DNA of 64,000 bases from Phaeospirillum sp. (GTDB lineage Bacteria > Pseudomonadota > Alphaproteobacteria > Rhodospirillales > Magnetospirillaceae). Position numbers and translations under genes: made by a program. Positions 26,800 through 35,404 of the stretch are shown one piece after another. How positions within the stretch are numbered: the first letter of the stretch is position 1; the number at the start of each line of letters is the position of its first letter. The notes beneath the pieces were generated by a model. It worked only from the letters and a program-made list of their open reading frames with translations. It had not been told where the DNA came from and did no database searches. The stretch lies in contig JAUSFB010000044.1 of assembly GCA_030651575.1 (NCBI GenBank), positions 62,001-126,000 on the forward strand. Direction: 5' to 3'.

Positions 26800-27516
26800 A
26801 TGAGCAAGATCCGCGACAATTGGGAAGGGGCCGCGTCCGCGCGGCCCCGTTTCCATGGCCGACGCAGTGGCAAGGCCCTGCGCCGCAACGCCCTCGACCT
26901 GATCGACACCCTGCTGCCCCGGCTGGCCATCGCCGTGCCGGAGCCGGGGGCCTGCCTGAATCCGCTGGCGCTGTTTCCCCATGCGGCCCGCGAGGTCTGG
27001 CTTGAGGTTGGATTCGGCGGGGGCGAGCATATCGCCAGCCTCGCCGAGGCCCATCCCGACATCGGCCTGATCGGTGGCGAGGTCTTTCGCAACGGCATCG
27101 CCAGCCTGCTCGGCCATATTCAGGCCCGCGCCCTCGGCAATATCCGCATCTTCCCCGAAGACGTCCGCCTGCTGCTGCCGGCACTGCCGGACGCCTCGTT
27201 GTCGCGGGTCTTCGTCCTGTTTCCCGATCCCTGGCCAAAGACCCGCCACGCCGAGCGTCGTTTCATCTGCCCCGACAACCTCGACGCCATCGCCCGCATC
27301 TTGCGCGACGACGGCGAATTGCGGGTGGCCAGCGACGACCCGATTTATGTGGAGTGGGCCGCCCGACACCTGGACTCCCACCCCGCCTTCACCAAGGTTC
27401 TGGCCACTGTCCAGCGCGATACCCTGCCCGAGGACTGGCCCGCCACCCGCTATGAACAGAAATGTCTGGCCGGGCGCGCTCCGACCTTCTTTCTCTACCG
27501 GCGGCGGTCAAGATAG
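26800..27516 (+). CDS. trmB: tRNA (guanine-N7-)-methyltransferase
   Basis: Methylates G46 of tRNA at N7, with SAM made by the neighbouring metK. The 238-aa protein has an N-terminal basic stretch (GRRSGKALRRNAL), SAM motif I LEVGFGGGEHIASLA near residue 68, and the TrmB hallmark VLFPDPWPKTRHAERRF near residues 140-156. RYEQKCLAGRAPTFFL closes it. It starts at ATG 26800, only 7 bp after metK, so it depends on the same transcript and possibly on the riboswitch. Confidence 0.95.
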   Translation: MSKIRDNWEGAASARPRFHGRRSGKALRRNALDLIDTLLPRLAIAVPEPGACLNPLALFPHAAREVWLEVGFGGGEHIASLAEAHPDIGLIGGEVFRNGIASLLGHIQARALGNIRIFPEDVRLLLPALPDASLSRVFVLFPDPWPKTRHAERRFICPDNLDAIARILRDDGELRVASDDPIYVEWAARHLDSHPAFTKVLATVQRDTLPEDWPATRYEQKCLAGRAPTFFLYRRRSR

Positions 27517-27610
27517 GGTTGCCTTAACTCCGGGTGTAACAAAACCGCCATCTATGGTATTGAGGCTTCGTCCGCTCGCGGGCGTCCGCGCAACTGCCAG
27601 GGATTTCCCC

Positions 27611-28252
27611 ATGTTTTTCCGCCTGTTCCGCTCCTTGATGCCCAAGGAGGAGAGGTTCGTCGAACTCTTCATCGAGCATGCCGCGAAGATTCACGCCGCC
27701 GCGCTGGAACTGGAAAAGATGATGGGAGACGGCGCCGACATGGCGCTGCATTTCAAGCAGATCTGCATCTATGAGGGCGAGGCCGACGCCATCACCCGCC
27801 AGACCCTTCAAGCCCTGCACCGCAGCTTCATCACGCCGTTCGACCGCGACCAGATTCACGGGTTGATCACCTCCATGGACGACGCCGTCGATGGAATCGA
27901 GGAGGTGGCCCAGCGGGTCGATCTCTATGGCGTCACGGAATTCACCCCCAATATGTGCGCCCTGGCCTCCGGCATCGTCGAATGCGCCCGCCTGCTGGGG
28001 CAAGCGATCCCGCTGATGGCCGAAATCAACCGCAATTCTGACACCATCAACAAGCTATGCGACGATATCGGCCATCAGGAAAGCGCCGCCGACAAGCGCC
28101 AGCATGAAGGTCTGCGCACCTTGTTCGCCACCGAAACGGACCCCGTCAAGCTGATCACCCGCAAGGAGATCTATCAGCGGCTGGAAAAGGTATCCGATCG
28201 ATTCGACGACGTCGCCAACGTCATCGAGACCATCGTCATCGAGCAGGTCTGA
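27611..28252 (+). CDS. DUF47 family PhoU-like protein, partner of Pit
   Basis: A 213-aa all-helical protein resembling PhoU (TIGR00153/DUF47). It begins MFFRLFRSLMPKEERF. HHA-rich helices with acid and His residues (EGEADAITRQTLQALHRSF, ITSMDDAVDGIEEVAQRVDL) probably bind metal, and the ending LEKVSDRFDDVANVIETIVIEQV is typical. Genes of this family usually stand right before a pit transporter, as here with 3 bp between them. The likely role is control of phosphate uptake through Pit. Confidence 0.92.
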   Translation: MFFRLFRSLMPKEERFVELFIEHAAKIHAAALELEKMMGDGADMALHFKQICIYEGEADAITRQTLQALHRSFITPFDRDQIHGLITSMDDAVDGIEEVAQRVDLYGVTEFTPNMCALASGIVECARLLGQAIPLMAEINRNSDTINKLCDDIGHQESAADKRQHEGLRTLFATETDPVKLITRKEIYQRLEKVSDRFDDVANVIETIVIEQV

Positions 28253-28255
28253 TCC

Positions 28256-29263
28256 ATGGACGGCTCCGTCGCCCTTCCGATCATCGTAACCCTGGTGATC
28301 GTGGCGCTGATCTTCGACTTTCTGAATGGCCTGCACGACGCCGCCAACTCCATCGCCACGGTGGTGTCGACCCGCGTCCTGCCGCCCAAATACGCCGTCC
28401 TTTGGGCCGCGTTCTTCAACACCATCGCCATTTTGTTCTTTTCCACCAGCGTGGCCAAGACGATCGGAACCGGCATCGTCGCGCCGGCCCTGATCGACAC
28501 CCATGTCATCTTCGGCGCCCTGATGGGGGCCATCTCCTGGAATATCATCACCTGGGTCGTCGGAATTCCGTCATCCAGCTCTCACGCCCTGATCGGCGGC
28601 ATCGCCGGCGCCGGCATCACCAAGGGTGGCTTCGCCGCCCTGGTTCCCGTCGGCTTCATCAAGACCGGCGCCGCCATCGTGCTGTCGCCACTGATCGGCC
28701 TGTTGCTGGCCATGCTGCTGATCTTGTCGGTGTCATGGATCTGCCGACGGACCTCGCCCTTTGCCATCGACCGCCGCTTCCGGGTGCTGCAATTCTTCTC
28801 GGCGGCCATGTATTCCCTGGGCCATGGCGGCAACGACGCCCAAAAGACCATGGGCATCATCGCCGTGCTGCTGTTCAGCCAAGGACTGCTGGGGCCGACC
28901 TTTCATGTGCCGCTATGGGTGGCGATCACCTGCCAGCTGGCCATGGGCCTGGGCACCTTGTTCGGCGGCTGGCGCATCGTCAAGACCATGGGGTCCAAGA
29001 TCACCGACCTGAAGCCGGTGCAGGGCTTTTGCGCCGAAACCGGCGGCGCCATCACTCTGTTCGCCGCCACCTGGGCCGGAATCCCGGTCTCGACCACCCA
29101 CACCATCACCGGCGCCATCGTCGGAGTCGGCGCCGCCCGCAAGCTGTCGGCGGTCCGCTGGAACGTCGCCGCCAATATCGTCATCGCCTGGGTGATCACC
29201 ATCCCGGCGGCGGGCACGATCGGCGGTTTGTCCTACTGGCTTTCGACCAAGCTCTGGGAATAA
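28256..29263 (+). CDS. pit: Low-affinity inorganic phosphate transporter (Pit family)
   Basis: A 335-aa integral membrane protein with about ten helices, moving metal-phosphate together with protons. The two PHO4 repeats are visible: DFLNGLHDAANSIATVVSTR near residue 22 and YSLGHGGNDAQKTMGII near residue 185. SSSHALIGGIAGAGI and STTHTITGAIVGVGAA show the matching half-repeats. It forms an operon with the DUF47 gene and converges on phoU with 10 bp between stops. Together with pstB-phoU this gives two phosphate modules side by side. Confidence 0.95.
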   Translation: MDGSVALPIIVTLVIVALIFDFLNGLHDAANSIATVVSTRVLPPKYAVLWAAFFNTIAILFFSTSVAKTIGTGIVAPALIDTHVIFGALMGAISWNIITWVVGIPSSSSHALIGGIAGAGITKGGFAALVPVGFIKTGAAIVLSPLIGLLLAMLLILSVSWICRRTSPFAIDRRFRVLQFFSAAMYSLGHGGNDAQKTMGIIAVLLFSQGLLGPTFHVPLWVAITCQLAMGLGTLFGGWRIVKTMGSKITDLKPVQGFCAETGGAITLFAATWAGIPVSTTHTITGAIVGVGAARKLSAVRWNVAANIVIAWVITIPAAGTIGGLSYWLSTKLWE

Positions 29264-29273
29264 AGGTCCGCCG

Positions 29274-29978
29274 TTACGACAGGTCGGCGCCGATGAAGGA
29301 AGAAACGTCCTTCTTGGTGCGTTCCTCGGCCACGGTCTTGCCGGTCACCCGGTAATAGGCCAGTTCGGCGATATTGGTGGCGTGGTCGCCGATCCGTTCC
29401 AGGTTTTTGGCGATGAACATCAGGTGGCTGCACGGTGTGATGGTTCGCGGATCTTCCATCATGTAGGTGAGAATCTCGCGAAACAGCGCGGAATAGACGT
29501 CATCCAGCTCCTGATCGCGTTCGCGCAGCGACAGCGCCCGCTCGGCATCGTGGCTGAGATAGGAGTCCAGCACGTCCTTGACCAGCTCCAGCGCCAGCCG
29601 CCCTAGGCGGATCAGCGAACGCATGGGCGCCACCGGCGGCAGCTGGTTAAGGACCAGCGAGCGCTTGGCGGCATTGGCGGCCAGATCGGCGATGCGCTCG
29701 ATCTCGCCGGAGACCTTCAACGCCGCCACCACGGTCCGCAGATCGTCGGCCACCGGCGCGCGCAGCGCCAACACCTTGACGGTCTGCTCGTTGATGAAGC
29801 TTTCGCCGGCATCGACCCTGGAATCGTCGTGCATGACCCGGGCGGCAAGGTCGCTGTCCCGGTTTTCCAGGGCCTCGATGGCGGCGGCCAGCTGGGTCTC
29901 GGCCAAGCCGCCCATGCGGGCCAGACCTTCCTCCAGCCGACGAAGCTCGGCATCGAACGACTTGACGATATGCGGCAT
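29274..29978 (-). CDS. phoU: Phosphate-signalling regulator PhoU
   Basis: A 234-aa helical protein made of two PhoU repeats; it links the Pst transporter to the PhoR/PhoB system and dampens phosphate uptake. Repeat one contains DAGESFINEQTVKVLALRAP and IERIADLAANAAKRS; repeat two has LERIGDHATNIAELAYY. Both E-R-I-x-D-x-x-x-N metal sites are intact. GAGGGAGA lies 7 nt upstream of the ATG at 29978. It follows pstB with 13 bp between, on the same strand. Confidence 0.95.
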   Translation of the reverse strand: MPHIVKSFDAELRRLEEGLARMGGLAETQLAAAIEALENRDSDLAARVMHDDSRVDAGESFINEQTVKVLALRAPVADDLRTVVAALKVSGEIERIADLAANAAKRSLVLNQLPPVAPMRSLIRLGRLALELVKDVLDSYLSHDAERALSLRERDQELDDVYSALFREILTYMMEDPRTITPCSHLMFIAKNLERIGDHATNIAELAYYRVTGKTVAEERTKKDVSSFIGADLS

Positions 29979-29991
29979 GACAAAGTCTCCC

Positions 29992-30756
29992 TCAGCCGAA
30001 CCGGCCGGTGATGTACCCCTGGGTCAGCTCATTGCGGGGGGCGGTGAAGACCTGTTCGGTCGCCCCTACCTCGATGATCTGGCCCAGATGAAAAAATGCG
30101 GTGAACTGCGACACCCGCGCCGCCTGCTGCATGGAATGGGTGACGATGACGATGGTGAAATTCTCGCGCAATTCGTCGATCAGTTCCTCGATCTTGGCGG
30201 TGGCGATGGGGTCCAGCGCCGAACACGGTTCGTCCATCAAGATCACCTCGGGCTCGATCGCGATGGCGCGCGCGATGCACAGGCGTTGCTGCTGGCCGCC
30301 CGAGATGCCCGTGCCCTTTTCGTGCAGGCGGTCCTTGACCTCGGCCCACAGGCCGGCCCGCTCCAACCCCGAGCGGACGACCCGGTCCATCTCCTCGCCC
30401 TCGGCCGCCAGCCCGTGCAGGCGCGGCCCGAAGGCGACATTGTCGTAGATGGATTTGGGAAAGGGGTTGGGGCGTTGAAACACCATGCCGACCCGCGCCC
30501 GCAGCAGCACCGGATCGATGCCGTCGGGACCATAGACCGGCTTGCCGTCCAAGGTCACCTCGCCGCTGACCCTGGCGCCCTCGACGGTGTCGTTCATGCG
30601 GTTGAGGCAGCGCAGGAAGGTCGATTTTCCACACCCCGACGGACCGATCAACGCCGTCACATCCCCGGCGGGAATGTCGAGATCGACCTCCTTCAGGGCC
30701 AGCTTGCCACCATAGTGGACGGCGAGGCGGCGAGTGGTCATCTTGGCGTCAGGCAT
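29992..30756 (-). CDS. pstB: Phosphate ABC transporter ATP-binding protein PstB
   Basis: Energising subunit of the high-affinity phosphate importer, peripheral to the inner membrane. The 254-aa protein has Walker [10 protein letters not shown] and the Q-loop [13 protein letters not shown] typical of PstB. The signature [13 protein letters not shown] and Walker [14 protein letters not shown] are intact. The second ATG (30756) is preferred because AAGGA lies about 7 nt before it, while the first (30762) is too close. The partner genes pstS, pstC and pstA are not adjacent, since upstream is the divergent cobO gene, so the operon is split. Confidence 0.95.
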   Translation of the reverse strand: MPDAKMTTRRLAVHYGGKLALKEVDLDIPAGDVTALIGPSGCGKSTFLRCLNRMNDTVEGARVSGEVTLDGKPVYGPDGIDPVLLRARVGMVFQRPNPFPKSIYDNVAFGPRLHGLAAEGEEMDRVVRSGLERAGLWAEVKDRLHEKGTGISGGQQQRLCIARAIAIEPEVILMDEPCSALDPIATAKIEELIDELRENFTIVIVTHSMQQAARVSQFTAFFHLGQIIEVGATEQVFTAPRNELTQGYITGRFG

Positions 30757-30823
30757 TCCCATGTCCTTCAGGGTCCATGGCCCCGGTTATAGCGGTGGCC
30801 CGGCTGGACGCAATTTAAATAAC

Positions 30824-30841
30824 ATGAAGGATTCGTGTCAG
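30824..30841 (-). promoter_or_regulatory. Possible Pho box before pstB
   Basis: Read on the minus strand, CTGACAC-GAAT-CCTTCAT resembles two PhoB half-sites (CTGTCAT) spaced by 4 AT-rich bases; each half matches 5 of 7 positions. It lies about 68 bp before the pstB start, between pstB and cobO. The match is modest. Confidence 0.35.
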
Positions 30842-30910
30842 CCCCGCCATGGTGATCATGCGTCTGCCTCCCCATATGGGCACCAGCAACCAAACCCGAC
30901 AGGATAAACC

Positions 30911-31516
30911 ATGACCGAAGAACTCGACCTCCGCCACCGCGAGAAGATGGCCAAGAAAAAGGCATCCCGCGACAAGATGATGGCCAAAAAGAACGGGGCG
31001 AAGGGGCTGATGATCGTCCATACCGGCGCCGGCAAGGGCAAGTCCACCGCCGCCTTCGGCATGGCGATCCGTTGTGTCGGCCACGGGATGCCGGTGGGCA
31101 TCGTCCAGTTTATCAAGGGGGCCTGGGACACGGCCGAGCGCCGGATCATGGAAGGCTTCGGCGATCTGGTGACCTTCCGCGCCATGGGCGAGGGCTTCAC
31201 CTGGGAGACCCAGGACCGCGCCCGCGACGTCGAGGCCGCTCGCAAGGCCTGGGACGTCGCCAGCGCCATGCTGGCCGATCCGTCCCTGTCCATGGTGGTC
31301 CTGGACGAACTGAACGTTGCGCTCCGCTATGAATATCTTTCGGCAGAAACGGTTCTGGCCGCCATCGCCACCCGTCCCGAGGGCCAGCATGTGGTGGTCA
31401 CCGGCCGCAACGCCCTGCCCGCCATCATCGAGGCTGCCGATCTGGTCACCGAGATGACCATGCTGAAGCATCCCTTCCGCGACGGCATCAAGGCCCAGAA
31501 GGGCGTGGAGTTTTAG
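30911..31516 (+). CDS. cobO: Cob(I)yrinic acid a,c-diamide adenosyltransferase (CobA/CobO type)
   Basis: Attaches the adenosyl group to corrinoids using ATP, giving the adenosylcobalamin needed by enzymes such as the NrdJ reductase encoded at 44 kb. The 201-aa protein has a Lys-rich start (REKMAKKKASRDKMMAKK), Walker A HTGAGKGKSTAAFG near residue 38, and GIVQFIKGAW. VVLDELNVALRYEYLS (Walker B) and VVVTGRNALPAIIEAADLV follow. AGGA stands 7 nt before the ATG. No cobalamin riboswitch is visible in the 148-bp leader region shared with pstB. Confidence 0.95.
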   Translation: MTEELDLRHREKMAKKKASRDKMMAKKNGAKGLMIVHTGAGKGKSTAAFGMAIRCVGHGMPVGIVQFIKGAWDTAERRIMEGFGDLVTFRAMGEGFTWETQDRARDVEAARKAWDVASAMLADPSLSMVVLDELNVALRYEYLSAETVLAAIATRPEGQHVVVTGRNALPAIIEAADLVTEMTMLKHPFRDGIKAQKGVEF

Positions 31517-31598
31517 AGTATCGAGCGTTTAGTCTGAAACATATCCGGCCTCCCTGAGGTCGTTCCAGCATCGTGATGTCGCCTCGCGCCTCCACCCA

Positions 31599-31616
31599 GC
31601 CGATCAAACGATCGGC
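31599..31616. repeat. Small perfect hairpin after cobO
   Basis: GCCGATC (31599-31605) and GATCGGC (31610-31616) pair perfectly across an AAAC loop and are followed by AAAA. On the minus strand this would be preceded by a T-run rather than followed by one, so it is not a clear terminator. Confidence 0.4.
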
Positions 31617-31680
31617 AAAAGCCGCCAGTTTGCCGCCGCCCGGCGGACGACCTTGCCGCGCTCACCCCAAAACGCCGGGT

Positions 31681-31721
31681 CGCCGCCCCTGCTGCCCAAA
31701 GACCGGGCAGCAGGGGCGGCG
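31681..31721. terminator. 17-bp perfect hairpin between cobO and glnD
   Basis: CGCCGCCCCTGCTGCCC (31681-31697) is followed by the loop AAAGACC and its exact reverse complement (31705-31721). Such a long perfect stem is strong enough to stop or pause transcription, but no T-run follows on either side, so a Rho-assisted terminator, an RNA-stabilising hairpin or a dispersed palindromic repeat are all possible. It lies 40 bp before a TATAAT hexamer (31762-31767) that may be the -10 of glnD. Confidence 0.6.
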
Positions 31722-31805
31722 TGCATAAGAATAGGTCTGGCGGGACCGGGCGAGCCCCCCCTATAATCGCCAGTTCCGGCTCACTTTACCCGCGTGTTTC
31801 CCAAA

Positions 31806-34571
31806 ATGACCAAGATCAGCCACCAACGCGCCATCATCGACCGCCAGTCCATCATCGGCCGGCTGGCCGAACTGGCCGCCGAGGATCTGCCCAAGAACAA
31901 GCGCCGCTCGCGGGTGCTGGAGCTGTTCAAGCAGGTGCTGGCCCAGGGCCGCGCCGAGGTTCGCCGCCGCTTCGACGACGGCGGCGATGGTTCCCGGACG
32001 GTGCGGGAAAACTGTTTCCTGATCGACCAACTGGTGCGGCTGGTCCATGACTTCGCCGCCGATCACGAGTTCCCCCAGGGCGTCCGCACCTCGGGCGAGG
32101 CCATGAGCCTGGTGGCGGTGGGCGGCTATGGCCGAGGCGAGCTGTCGCCCCATTCCGACATCGATCTGCTGTTTCTGCTGCCCTATAAGCGGGTGCCCTA
32201 CCACGAGCAGGTGGTGGAATACATTTTATACATGCTGTGGGATCTGGGGCTGAAGGTCGGACACTCCACCCGCTCGGCCGAGGACTGCATCCGCAACGCC
32301 AAGGCCGACCTGACCATCCGCACCGCCCTGCTGGAGATGCGCTGGTTGTGGGGGGATCAGGCCCTGTTCGCCGACCTGTGGAATCGCTACCTCAACGAGG
32401 TGATGGCCAATACCGCCGTTGAATTCGTGGAATCCAAGCTGGCCGAACGCGATTCCCGCCACTCCCAGATGGGCGACTCCCGCTATGTGCTGGAGCCCAA
32501 CGTCAAGGAAGGCAAGGGCGGCCTGCGCGATCTCCACACCCTTTATTGGATCGCTAAATATATGTACCGGGTCAACGACATCGCCGAACTGGCCGAAGCC
32601 GGGATCATCTCGCGCCCGGCGGCCCGGCGATTCGTCAAGGCCCAGGCTTTCCTGTGGACGGTGCGCTGTCATCTGCACTACCTCACCGACCGTCCGGAAG
32701 ACCGTCTGACCTTTGACGTGCAGCCGGAAATGGCGGTCCGCATGCACTATGCCGAACGCTCGTGCTCTCGCGGGGTCGAGCGGTTCATGAAGCACTACTT
32801 CCTGATCGCCAAGGATGTCGGCGACCTGACCCGCCTGTTTTGCGCCCTGGCCGAGGAACAGCACAAGCGCAAGCCGCGCCGGCTGCAACTGGGCCGCCTG
32901 TTCTCGCGCCGGACCGTCGTTGCTGGCTTCGTGCTGGAAGGCGGACGCCTGGACGTCGTCAAGGACGACCAGTTCGAGGTCGAGCCCGTGGCCATGATTC
33001 GCTTGTTCCACACTGCTCTGGAGCAAGATGTCGATATCCATCCCCGAGCCCTGGACCGGGTTCATCGCAGCCTGAAGCGCATCGACGCCGCCATGCGCAA
33101 CGACCCTGCCGCCAACCACCTGTTCATCGAGATGCTGACCTCGCGCAAGAGCCCCGAAGTGGCGCTGCGGCACATGAACGAGTCCGGCGTGCTGGGACGC
33201 TTCATCCCCGATTTCGGGCGGGTGGTGGCGCAGATGCAGTACGACATGTACCACGTCTTCACCGTGGACGAGCACACCGTCCAGGCCCTGGGAATCTTGC
33301 ACTCCATCGAAGCGGGCGAGTTGCAGGCGGAGGCCCCGACCTGTAGCGAAATCATCCACCAGATCGGCTCTCGCCGCGCACTTTACGTCGCCACTTTCCT
33401 GCATGACATCGCCAAGGGCCGCAGCGGCGACCATTCCGTGCTGGGCGCCGAGGTCGCCATCAAACTCGGTCCCCGGCTGGGCCTGACCGACGAGGAAACC
33501 GAAACTAGCGCTTGGCTGATTCGCGAGCATCTGTCCATGAGCCGGATCGCCTTCAAACGCGATATCGACGACCCCAAGACCATCTCGGACTTCGTCGCCC
33601 TGGTCCAGTCGCCCGAGCGCCTGAAGCTGATGCTGTGCCTGACCGTGGCCGATATCCGCGCCGTCGGCCCCACCGTATGGAACGCCTGGAAGGCCGGACT
33701 GCTGCGCGAACTGTACCAGCGGGCCAATGACGTCATGACCGGCGGCTTTTCCGCCGTCGCCCACGCCACCCGCGTCAAGGCGGCCCAGGCCGCGCTGCGC
33801 GCCGAGCTGTTGCGGCTGGCCTGGACGCCCGAGGATGTGGAGACCCATCTGGCTCGCGGCTATCCCAGCTATTGGACCACCTGCGACACCACCACCCAGT
33901 TGCGCCATGCCCGTCTGGTCCGCGAGGCCGAGGCGGTGCGGGCTCCGCTGACCGTCGAGCCTCGCGTCGACACCCAGCGCGCCGTCACCGAGGTCACCGT
34001 CTATACCGGCGATCATCCCGGCCTGTTCTCGCAGATCGCCGGGGCCATGGCCATGTCGGGGGCCAATATCGTCGACGCCAAGATCATCACCCTGGCCAAC
34101 GGCATGGCGCTCGACACCTTTTGCATCCAGGATTCCGAGGGCGGCGCCTTCGACAGTCCGGCCAAGCTGGCCAAGCTATCGGCCGGGATCGAACAGGTCC
34201 TGTCCGGCCGGCTGCGGCTTGACCGCGAACTGGCGACCCGCAAGGGCAAGCTGCCCTCGCGCGCCCATGTCTTCAAGGTGCCGCCACGGGCGCTGGTGGA
34301 CAATACACCGTCGCGCTCGCACACCGTTATCGAGGTCAATGGCCGCGACCGTCCCGGCCTGCTCTACGACATCACCAATGCCATGACCAATCTGGGCCTC
34401 CAGATCTCGTCGGCCCATATCTCGACCTATGGCGAGCGGGTGGTGGACGTGTTCTACGTCAAGGATGTGTTCGGCCATAAGATCGAGCATGGCCGCAAAC
34501 TGGAACAGATCCGCACCACCCTGCTGAAGGCGCTGGAAGCCCCCGCCGACGCCGCCAAGGCGGCAGAGTAA
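31806..34571 (+). CDS. glnD: [Protein-PII] uridylyltransferase/uridylyl-removing enzyme GlnD
   Basis: Nitrogen sensor that adds or removes UMP on PII proteins in response to glutamine. Domains in order: nucleotidyltransferase with GGYGRGELSPHSDIDLLFLL near residue 108, a GlnD linker region, an HD hydrolase domain with FLHDIAKGRSGDHS near residue 530, and two ACT domains from about residues 727 and 838. The 921-aa product begins at ATG 31806; a GTG at 31794 adds four residues and cannot be excluded, as neither has a good ribosome-binding site. A TATAAT hexamer lies at 31762-31767. Confidence 0.96.
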   Translation: MTKISHQRAIIDRQSIIGRLAELAAEDLPKNKRRSRVLELFKQVLAQGRAEVRRRFDDGGDGSRTVRENCFLIDQLVRLVHDFAADHEFPQGVRTSGEAMSLVAVGGYGRGELSPHSDIDLLFLLPYKRVPYHEQVVEYILYMLWDLGLKVGHSTRSAEDCIRNAKADLTIRTALLEMRWLWGDQALFADLWNRYLNEVMANTAVEFVESKLAERDSRHSQMGDSRYVLEPNVKEGKGGLRDLHTLYWIAKYMYRVNDIAELAEAGIISRPAARRFVKAQAFLWTVRCHLHYLTDRPEDRLTFDVQPEMAVRMHYAERSCSRGVERFMKHYFLIAKDVGDLTRLFCALAEEQHKRKPRRLQLGRLFSRRTVVAGFVLEGGRLDVVKDDQFEVEPVAMIRLFHTALEQDVDIHPRALDRVHRSLKRIDAAMRNDPAANHLFIEMLTSRKSPEVALRHMNESGVLGRFIPDFGRVVAQMQYDMYHVFTVDEHTVQALGILHSIEAGELQAEAPTCSEIIHQIGSRRALYVATFLHDIAKGRSGDHSVLGAEVAIKLGPRLGLTDEETETSAWLIREHLSMSRIAFKRDIDDPKTISDFVALVQSPERLKLMLCLTVADIRAVGPTVWNAWKAGLLRELYQRANDVMTGGFSAVAHATRVKAAQAALRAELLRLAWTPEDVETHLARGYPSYWTTCDTTTQLRHARLVREAEAVRAPLTVEPRVDTQRAVTEVTVYTGDHPGLFSQIAGAMAMSGANIVDAKIITLANGMALDTFCIQDSEGGAFDSPAKLAKLSAGIEQVLSGRLRLDRELATRKGKLPSRAHVFKVPPRALVDNTPSRSHTVIEVNGRDRPGLLYDITNAMTNLGLQISSAHISTYGERVVDVFYVKDVFGHKIEHGRKLEQIRTTLLKALEAPADAAKAAE

Positions 34572-34599
34572 ACCAGCCGCCTTTCCCCGCCCGCCGGGA

Positions 34600-35397
34600 T
34601 TACTTTGCGCGGCCGGCCAGCAGGCGGGTGACGCCGTGGGCCACGACGTGGTGGCAGTGATGCGCCAGACCCTTGCGGGAGCCGTACTCGGCCAGGGTGA
34701 CGGGGCAGTGGAATTCGACCTCGACGGTGATCTGTCCCAGGCCCAGCGCCCCCACCAGATGATCGGCCAGGGTCATGTCGCCATACCAGGCGAAGAACGG
34801 GCGCAACGCCCGGCTCATGGGCAGGCCGTCCAGTCGGGTATAGGCGATGGAGACCGGCTGCACCAGCACGGCGCGGGGCTCGCCATCACTGGCCACATCG
34901 CCCTCGGCCACCGATAGCAGGGCGCTTTTGAACGGCAGCACCCGGTTGCCGTCATTGCTGGTCCCCTCGGCGAATAGGACCAGCGAATCGCCGGACTCGA
35001 GCCGCTCGCGCACATGATTGCGCTCGCGCGCCGTGGCTCCCGGCCGCCGATCCACAAACACCGTCCGCGAGATTCGTGCCAGGAATCCGAAACCGAGCCA
35101 GCCGGAGACTTCGGACTTGGCGACGAAATAGGCCCGCACCAGACCTCCCAGCACGATGATATCCAGATAGCTGGCATGGTTGGGCAGAAACAGCACCGGC
35201 CCCTCGCCCTCCACCGGCGTGCCGGTGACCACAACGGTATAGCCGATCAGCCGGGTGACGACCCGCCAATAAAACATGGTGTAGCCAAGGCACCGGCTCG
35301 GCGCGACCAGCCGCAACGCCAGATAGGGCAGCAACAGAGCCAAGGTCCATACCGTGAAGGCGAAAAACCGCAGGACGGCAACAGTGGGGGAAACCAT
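34600..35397 (-). CDS. olsA: Lyso-ornithine lipid O-acyltransferase (OlsA/PlsC family)
   Basis: Membrane-bound acyltransferase of 265 aa. An N-terminal hydrophobic helix (LRFFAFTVWTLALLLPYLAL) leads to the catalytic HX4D motif NHASYLD. FVDRRPG and FAEGTSNDGNRVLPFKSAL, the acceptor-binding blocks of the PlsC fold, follow. It starts 8 bp after the OlsB-type gene, which strongly suggests the second acylation of ornithine lipids rather than only phosphatidic acid synthesis. The start is ATG 35397, since the earlier frame start lies inside olsB. A second PlsC-type gene is at 43072. Confidence 0.8.
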   Translation of the reverse strand: MVSPTVAVLRFFAFTVWTLALLLPYLALRLVAPSRCLGYTMFYWRVVTRLIGYTVVVTGTPVEGEGPVLFLPNHASYLDIIVLGGLVRAYFVAKSEVSGWLGFGFLARISRTVFVDRRPGATARERNHVRERLESGDSLVLFAEGTSNDGNRVLPFKSALLSVAEGDVASDGEPRAVLVQPVSIAYTRLDGLPMSRALRPFFAWYGDMTLADHLVGALGLGQITVEVEFHCPVTLAEYGSRKGLAHHCHHVVAHGVTRLLAGRAK

Positions 35398-35404
35398 GAA
35401 ATAC

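Noticed and set aside
30763-30910. Cobalamin riboswitch before cobO
   Set aside because: The B12-box core sequences are not visible and the leader is too short.
31494-31660. Minus-strand stretch resembling a protein C-terminus after cobO
   Set aside because: A short frame gives protein-like residues, but it lacks a start and partner, overlaps the cobO end, and I could not tie it to any family.
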